Shown here: positions 6,682 through 10,701 of the stretch, in pieces
How the letters are laid out: every line of letters starts with the position of its first letter
How positions within the stretch are numbered: position 1 is the stretch's first letter
Source of the DNA: Desulfocapsa sp.
Lineage (GTDB): Bacteria > Desulfobacterota > Desulfobulbia > Desulfobulbales > Desulfocapsaceae
Direction of reading: 5' to 3'
Length of the DNA stretch: 10,701 nucleotides
Assembly (NCBI GenBank): GCA_030635405.1
Contig: DAOVZA010000035.1
Span: 1-10,701 of the forward strand
Position numbers and translations under genes: made by a program
The notes under the pieces: generated by a model
What the model was told of the DNA's origin: nothing
The model's database searches: none
What the model saw: the letters and a program-made list of their open reading frames with translations, nothing else

Positions 6682-7781
6682 TGAATAGTGCAAAGCGAGT
6701 TAAAAAAATACAGGCGGGGTTACGTCGCAAAAAAATTGATGCAATCCTCATAACGCAACCCAACAATCGACGCTACTTAAGTGGCTACACAGCTGCTGAC
6801 CACGATATCGGAGAGAGCTCCGGTGCACTCCTGATTCCTGCACGAAAAAAGCCTCTGCTTCTCACTGATTTTCGCTTTCAGATTCAAGCTGAACAGGAAG
6901 TGGATGGAATAAAAGTAATTCTCTACCCAAAAGGTCTCCACACTCTTTTAAAACAGTTACTCCCTGATCTTGAAATCACAAGTCTGGCCTTTGAAAGCCA
7001 TTACACCCTGCATAATGTGGCGCTTGAACTCCTCACAATGTGCAAAAAGATCTCCATCTCGCTCCATCCAACCGATGGAATTGTCGAAAAGATGCGAATC
7101 ATCAAAGACAAGAAAGAGATAGATAAGTTACGTCGCTCAGTCCTTCTCAACGAGAAGGTATTTCAAACCGTCTATAAAACTATTTTCCCGGGACAGACAG
7201 AGATAGATATTTCCTTGGCGCTGGAAAATACAATGCGCCGCAAGGGTGCTGAAGGATTAAGTTTTGAAAGCATTGTTGCAACGGGCGCACGAAGCGCCCT
7301 TCCTCACGCCGTTCCCGGGCCTGTCAAAATACTCAAGAATCAACCTCTTATGATTGATATGGGCCTAATTCTTGACGGCTACTGTTCTGATATGACAAGA
7401 ACTTTCACGCTGGGAAAAACACACAAAACCTACCAGACAATCCATCGCCTGGTGCGTAAAGCGCAGCTTGCTGGTATTAAGAAAATTCGAGCAGGTGTTA
7501 GTGCTGCTGCAGTGGATAAAGCTGCACGTACTATTATTGAGGACGCTGGCTATGGTAAACATTTCGGACATGCGCTCGGCCATGGTGTGGGACTTGCCGT
7601 CCACGAAAACCCGCGGCTTTCATCTCGCAGTCGCAAGCATTTAAAAGCCGGAATGGTCGTCACCGTGGAGCCAGGCATCTATCTGCCAGATTGGGGTGGA
7701 GTACGCCTGGAGAACATGGTCGTTGTCCATGAAGACGGCTGTGAAGTACTCAATAAAGACACAACATGGCTTGATATATAA
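6681..7781 (+). CDS. M24-family Xaa-Pro-type metallopeptidase (prolidase or aminopeptidase P-like)
   Basis: A 366-residue cytosolic metallopeptidase likely to cleave bonds next to proline in peptides. An N-terminal creatinase-like domain (about 5-130, including ILITQPNNRRYLSGYTAAD) precedes the pita-bread catalytic domain (about 138-360). The five metal ligands are visible: D226 in IDMG, D237 in SDMTRTF, H301 in LGHGVG, E330 in VEPGIY and E344 in RLENM. The accessory histidines H209 (LPHAVPG) and H308 (VHENP) are also in place, so the enzyme should be active with two divalent metals. The length matches bacterial PepQ/YpdF-type proteins. The ATG overlaps the previous stop (TAATG) and has no Shine-Dalgarno of its own, which points to translational re-initiation after the upstream hypothetical gene. 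Whether it is a dipeptidase or an aminopeptidase cannot be told from the sequence. Confidence 0.94.
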   Translation: MNSAKRVKKIQAGLRRKKIDAILITQPNNRRYLSGYTAADHDIGESSGALLIPARKKPLLLTDFRFQIQAEQEVDGIKVILYPKGLHTLLKQLLPDLEITSLAFESHYTLHNVALELLTMCKKISISLHPTDGIVEKMRIIKDKKEIDKLRRSVLLNEKVFQTVYKTIFPGQTEIDISLALENTMRRKGAEGLSFESIVATGARSALPHAVPGPVKILKNQPLMIDMGLILDGYCSDMTRTFTLGKTHKTYQTIHRLVRKAQLAGIKKIRAGVSAAAVDKAARTIIEDAGYGKHFGHALGHGVGLAVHENPRLSSRSRKHLKAGMVVTVEPGIYLPDWGGVRLENMVVVHEDGCEVLNKDTTWLDI

Positions 7782-7819
7782 AGGCCGTTGTAATCTCAAA
7801 ATATGGTTCAAAAAAAGAT

Positions 7820-9136
7820 ATGAGTGATCAAAAATATTTTGTGCTCGATACCAATGTGCTGCTGCACAATGCAGACTCTCTGACCTCTTTCACAGATAAC
7901 TACGTTGTTCTGCCAATGACTGTTATTGAAGAACTCGACAAGTTTAAACGTCACAATGACGAGCTTGGCCGCAATGCCCGCCATGTTATCAGGCAACTTG
8001 ACAAACTCAGACTCACTGGTTCCCTGAAAGACGGCGTGGCCATGGAAAATGGTGGTGTCCTGAAGATCACCGTGGAAAGAAGAAATATGCCAGGTGCTCT
8101 TTTGGATATGTCCATTGCTGACAATCGAATTCTCGCCGTGGCCAACAGCCTTCACGAAGAAGGACATTCGGTAATTTTTGTTTCCAAGGATATCAATGCA
8201 CGCCTTAAGGCCGACGCCCTTGGTATTGATACCATGGATTTTGAGAAACAAAAATGCAACGCCGATGAGCTTTACAGCGGCTCGCAAAACATTTCAGTAC
8301 CAGCAGAAGTGATAGACCGTTTTTACAAAGACAAGGCCCTTGAAACAGAAGGATTTGATTTTCACCACAATGAATTTATCCTGCTTCAGGATGAAGGAAA
8401 CTCAAAGCACTCTGGTATTGGTCGTGCAACGGGAAAGAATTCGTTAGTCCACCTGAACGCCAAATATGAACATGCGTGGAACATTAAACCTCGTTCCAAA
8501 GAGCAGCGTATGGCTCTCGAATTGCTCCTCGATCCCGAAATCAGCCTGGTTACCTTGATTGGTCAGGCTGGTACAGGAAAAACGCTTCTGGCTCTTGCCG
8601 CTGGTCTTGAATCTGTTATCCATAATGAAACCTATGAACGGCTTCTTGTTTCAAGACCCATCATCCCCATGGGAAAGGATATCGGATACCTTCCCGGTAC
8701 AAAAGATGAGAAACTCACCCTCTGGATGCAACCAATTTTTGACAATCTCACCTACCTGATGCGCCATGATCGTCGCGATGAAGATGACGATCGTGTCCAG
8801 CAGAAAGTTGACAAACTTCTTAAGAACCACCAGTTGGAACTCGAAGCGCTCACCTATATTCGCGGCCGCTCCATTCCACGCCAGTTTGTCATCGTGGATG
8901 AGGCCCAAAACCTGACTCCACATGAGGTAAAGACTATTATTTCACGTGCCGGAGAAAATACCAAAATGGTTTTCACCGGAGATCCACAACAGATTGACAA
9001 CCCCTATCTTGATTCTGCATCCAACGGACTTTCCTATGCAGTTGAAAAATTAAAGGGACATAGTATATTTGGCCACGTCACTTTAAGTAAAAGTGAACGA
9101 AGTCCATTATCTGCCATAGCCGCAGACTATTTATAA
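7820..9136 (+). CDS. phoH: PIN-domain/PhoH-family ATPase (PhoH2-like ribonuclease-helicase)
   Basis: A 438-residue fusion of an N-terminal PIN nuclease domain and a C-terminal PhoH ATPase. The PIN acidic residues are all present: D10 in LDTNVLL, E37/E38 in VIEELD, D101 in ADNRIL and D124 in SKDINARLKA. A linker (about 140-220) leads to the ATPase with Walker A GQAGTGKT (248-255), Walker B FVIVDEAQNL (356-365), a sensor-like GDPQQIDNPYLD (387-398) and the conserved tail LSKSERSPLSAIAADYL. PIN-PhoH proteins in other bacteria show RNA-cleaving and RNA-unwinding activity, so RNA turnover is the expected role. The start ATG is 38 bp after the peptidase stop with only a weak AAAAAAG upstream, but MSDQKYFVLDTNVLL is the normal beginning for the family. 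No antitoxin-like partner gene precedes it. Domain identity is certain; physiological substrates are unknown. Confidence 0.96.
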   Translation: MSDQKYFVLDTNVLLHNADSLTSFTDNYVVLPMTVIEELDKFKRHNDELGRNARHVIRQLDKLRLTGSLKDGVAMENGGVLKITVERRNMPGALLDMSIADNRILAVANSLHEEGHSVIFVSKDINARLKADALGIDTMDFEKQKCNADELYSGSQNISVPAEVIDRFYKDKALETEGFDFHHNEFILLQDEGNSKHSGIGRATGKNSLVHLNAKYEHAWNIKPRSKEQRMALELLLDPEISLVTLIGQAGTGKTLLALAAGLESVIHNETYERLLVSRPIIPMGKDIGYLPGTKDEKLTLWMQPIFDNLTYLMRHDRRDEDDDRVQQKVDKLLKNHQLELEALTYIRGRSIPRQFVIVDEAQNLTPHEVKTIISRAGENTKMVFTGDPQQIDNPYLDSASNGLSYAVEKLKGHSIFGHVTLSKSERSPLSAIAADYL

Positions 9137-9169
9137 AACGTTAAACCTCACATTACACAATAAAAATCC

Positions 9170-9184
9170 ATAAGGCCGCCTTAT
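9170..9184 (+). terminator. Possible weak hairpin after phoH
   Basis: ATAAGG-CCG-CCTTAT is a perfect 6-bp stem with a 3-nt loop, 33 bp past the phoH stop codon. The following bases are only moderately T-rich, so termination would be inefficient. An overlapping alternative pairing with GCCTTTGTGG at 9189-9198 is also possible. It may be a partial terminator or leader structure for the next gene. Confidence 0.3.
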
Positions 9185-9230
9185 TAATGCCTTTGTGGTT
9201 TCAACTCTAACAACCTGGAACACACCCGTT

Positions 9231-9563
9231 ATGCGCCAATTCGTCATAGATGACCTATCCCCCATGGAGCGGGACAATATAGACTCCTACCTGAAACGTA
9301 ATCTGAAAGCCGGCCCCATGATCGGACTCTACTGGATGGTTTTGCCAGAAGAACTCCTCACTGATACCCAGAAAGAACACACTGATTGTGGGCCTTTCTA
9401 TTTAGGAGTGGAAGTGGCAAAAGATTCTGTCTGTTTTGAATTCCTCGTTCGCAGCAATTCTCATTTACACTGTGACTGCATTGCCCATGTGACATCAGAG
9501 CAGCGTCAGCATTCACTCGATTTCATTGACACAATGCTTGATGAAGAACAGATTCGATCCTGA
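9231..9563 (+). CDS. Small conserved hypothetical protein with four cysteines
   Basis: A soluble protein of 110 residues from the ATG at 9231. An in-frame GTG at 9195 would add 12 residues. The ATG is preferred because MRQFVIDDLSPMERDNIDSYL looks like a natural beginning, though its ribosome binding site is weak. I recognise no named domain. The general pattern (an N-terminal helix, a GLYW strand, DC.PFYL, then C.ELLVR-like and C.CI strands) resembles small unannotated proteins I associate with Desulfobacterota. Cysteines are C53, C68, C81 and C83, with H50, H78, H80 and H86 close by, so metal or Fe-S binding is possible. There is no signal peptide or membrane segment. It is 50 bp upstream of the aconitase gene on the same strand, so the two are probably co-transcribed. 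Function is unknown. Confidence 0.8.
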   Translation: MRQFVIDDLSPMERDNIDSYLKRNLKAGPMIGLYWMVLPEELLTDTQKEHTDCGPFYLGVEVAKDSVCFEFLVRSNSHLHCDCIAHVTSEQRQHSLDFIDTMLDEEQIRS

Positions 9564-9613
9564 AAATCTAATCCAAAACAACTGCTTTGTTTACTAATAA
9601 ATCCGGAGATTCC

Positions 9614-10701
9614 ATGAACACATCTGTCGATTCTACACCCGCCTTTATTGAGGCAACCTATAAAAAGATGGATGCAAACATTGGCATCGTCCGCAAACGT
9701 CTGGGTCGCGCCCTCACCTATGGTGAAAAAATTCTCTACGGACATCTGGACAATGCGGCGGAAGCAGAGCTTGAAGCTGGAACTTCATACATCAAAACAA
9801 GACCCGATCGTATTGCTCTTCAGGATGCTACTGCCCAGATGGCGGTACTTCAATTTATGCTTGCTGATAAAGACGAGGCAGCAGTACCTGTAACCGTACA
9901 CTGTGACCATCTTATACGCGCTCATAAAGGTGCTGTAAGTGATCTTAAAATTGCCAACACGGAAAACAAGGAGGTCTATGACTTTCTTTCTTCTGCCTCA
10001 CAACGATATGGATTTGGCTGCTGGTTGCCCGGAGCCGGGATTATTCACCAGGTACTGATAGAACAGTATGGTTTCCCCGGTCTGATGATGCTGGGAACAG
10101 ACTCCCATACTCCTCACGCCGGTGGCTTAGGGGCTTTTGCTTCAGGCGTTGGTGGTGCTGATGCCGTGGATGTTATGGTTGGATTGCCCTGGGAAGTTCT
10201 ACATCCAAAATTTATTGGTGTTCATCTCACTGGCGAATTACAAGGATGGGCAGCACCCAAGGATGTTATTCTTCATCTACTTGGTCAGCTTACCTGTTCC
10301 GGCGGTACCAATCGAGTCTTTGAATACTTTGGGCCTGGTGCTGACACCATTTCCTGTACCGGAAAAGCGACCATCTGTAATATGGGAGCAGAATTTGGTG
10401 CAACCACCTCAACATTCCCCTACGATGAACACATGGCCTCTTTTATGAAGGCTTGTAGACGTGAGGATGCTGCCGCAATAGCTGACAAATACGCACACAT
10501 GCTCTGTGCTGACGATAAAGTACTTGCAAACCCTGAAAACTACTTTGACCAGGTTATAGAACTGGACCTTTCCACCCTTGAACCCTATCTGGTTGGTCCA
10601 CACTCGCCGGATCGTGCCTCAACTGTCTCAAATATGGCACAATATGTTAAGGATGGAAATCATCCATCAAATGTAACCTATGCTCTTGTTGGATCATGCA
10701 C
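9614..10701 (+). CDS. acn: Aconitate hydratase, mitochondrial type (partial, C-terminus off the right edge)
   Basis: Interconverts citrate and isocitrate through cis-aconitate in the TCA cycle, using a [4Fe-4S] cluster. From the ATG at 9614 the frame stays open for 362 codons to the window end. GGAG at 9605-9608, five bases before the ATG, supports the start. Seen: IALQDATAQMA (67-77), the active-site VHCDHLIRAHKG (95-106), GCWLPGAGIIHQ (135-146) and GTDSHTPHAGGLGAFASGVGGADAVD (161-186), then NMGAEFGATTSTFPYD. The last codons read VGSC, normally continuing TNSSYED. This Cys is the first of three cluster ligands, so the other two and the swivelling C-terminal domain lie outside the window. Motif spacing and the N-terminus match the mitochondrial-type aconitases (usually about 750-780 residues), not AcnA/IRP or AcnB. 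It follows the small four-cysteine gene by 50 bp on the same strand. Confidence 0.96.
   Translation, partial: MNTSVDSTPAFIEATYKKMDANIGIVRKRLGRALTYGEKILYGHLDNAAEAELEAGTSYIKTRPDRIALQDATAQMAVLQFMLADKDEAAVPVTVHCDHLIRAHKGAVSDLKIANTENKEVYDFLSSASQRYGFGCWLPGAGIIHQVLIEQYGFPGLMMLGTDSHTPHAGGLGAFASGVGGADAVDVMVGLPWEVLHPKFIGVHLTGELQGWAAPKDVILHLLGQLTCSGGTNRVFEYFGPGADTISCTGKATICNMGAEFGATTSTFPYDEHMASFMKACRREDAAAIADKYAHMLCADDKVLANPENYFDQVIELDLSTLEPYLVGPHSPDRASTVSNMAQYVKDGNHPSNVTYALVGSC

Noticed and set aside
6346..6693. Minus-strand 115-codon open frame opposite the hypothetical gene.
   Set aside because: It has a low-complexity Cys/Leu-rich composition typical of an antisense shadow. The plus-strand gene has a start signal and a coupled downstream gene.
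7803..7823. Six-codon ORF (MVQKKI) ending ATATGA, overlapping the phoH start as in a coupled leader peptide.
   Set aside because: It has no Shine-Dalgarno and is too short to distinguish from chance; only conservation in relatives would revive it.
7808..8287. Minus-strand 159-codon open frame opposite the PIN domain.
   Set aside because: The plus frame encodes all PIN catalytic residues. The antisense frame shows no domain or start signal.
9195..9230. GTG at 9195 as the start of the four-cysteine protein.
   Set aside because: The extra 12 residues look like non-coding filler (VSTLTTWNTPV), and the ATG at 9231 begins a more natural N-terminus. The call is not certain.

Overview
The window is an ordinary chromosomal stretch of a Gram-negative bacterium, most likely a Desulfobacterota (deltaproteobacterial) sulfur-cycle organism of the Desulfobulbales type. 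This placement is an inference. It rests on moderate GC, an Aap/Bzt-type amino-acid transporter, a PIN-PhoH protein, two small conserved proteins that resemble ones I associate with that group, and a mitochondrial-type aconitase. I see no insertion sequence, prophage, CRISPR array, tRNA or rRNA.

Layout. Positions 1-2014 are on the minus strand: a polar amino-acid ABC transporter operon with the periplasmic binding protein first (992-2014) and then an inner-membrane permease that leaves the window at the left edge. The 162-bp gap between them holds two strong hairpins: a terminator-like stem with T-tracts and an 18-bp GA-rich stem. A divergent intergenic region (2015-2231) contains a hairpin, a palindrome and a candidate promoter.

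From 2232 to the end every gene is on the plus strand. First comes a cytosolic hybrid histidine kinase (REC-HisKA-HATPase-REC-Hpt) followed by a stand-alone receiver protein (4218-4598). Next is the 16S rRNA m5C methyltransferase RsmB (4613-6004), only 14 bp downstream. A conserved hypothetical protein (6091-6681) overlaps by one base the start of an M24 Xaa-Pro-type peptidase (6681-7781). After these come a PIN-PhoH ATPase (7820-9136), a small four-cysteine hypothetical protein (9231-9563) and an aconitase (9614 to the right edge). The aconitase is cut exactly at the first Fe-S cysteine motif.

How the genes fit together. The transporter operon imports amino acids. The kinase and receiver form a phosphorelay with no DNA-binding output in the window, so its target is elsewhere or is protein-level. 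RsmB, the peptidase and PhoH are housekeeping functions in ribosome modification, peptide turnover and RNA metabolism. Aconitase begins a central-carbon section. No convincing new multigene system is visible. The items most worth a second look are the paired hairpins inside the transporter operon, the sensor-less phosphorelay, and the unnamed four-cysteine protein directly upstream of an Fe-S enzyme.
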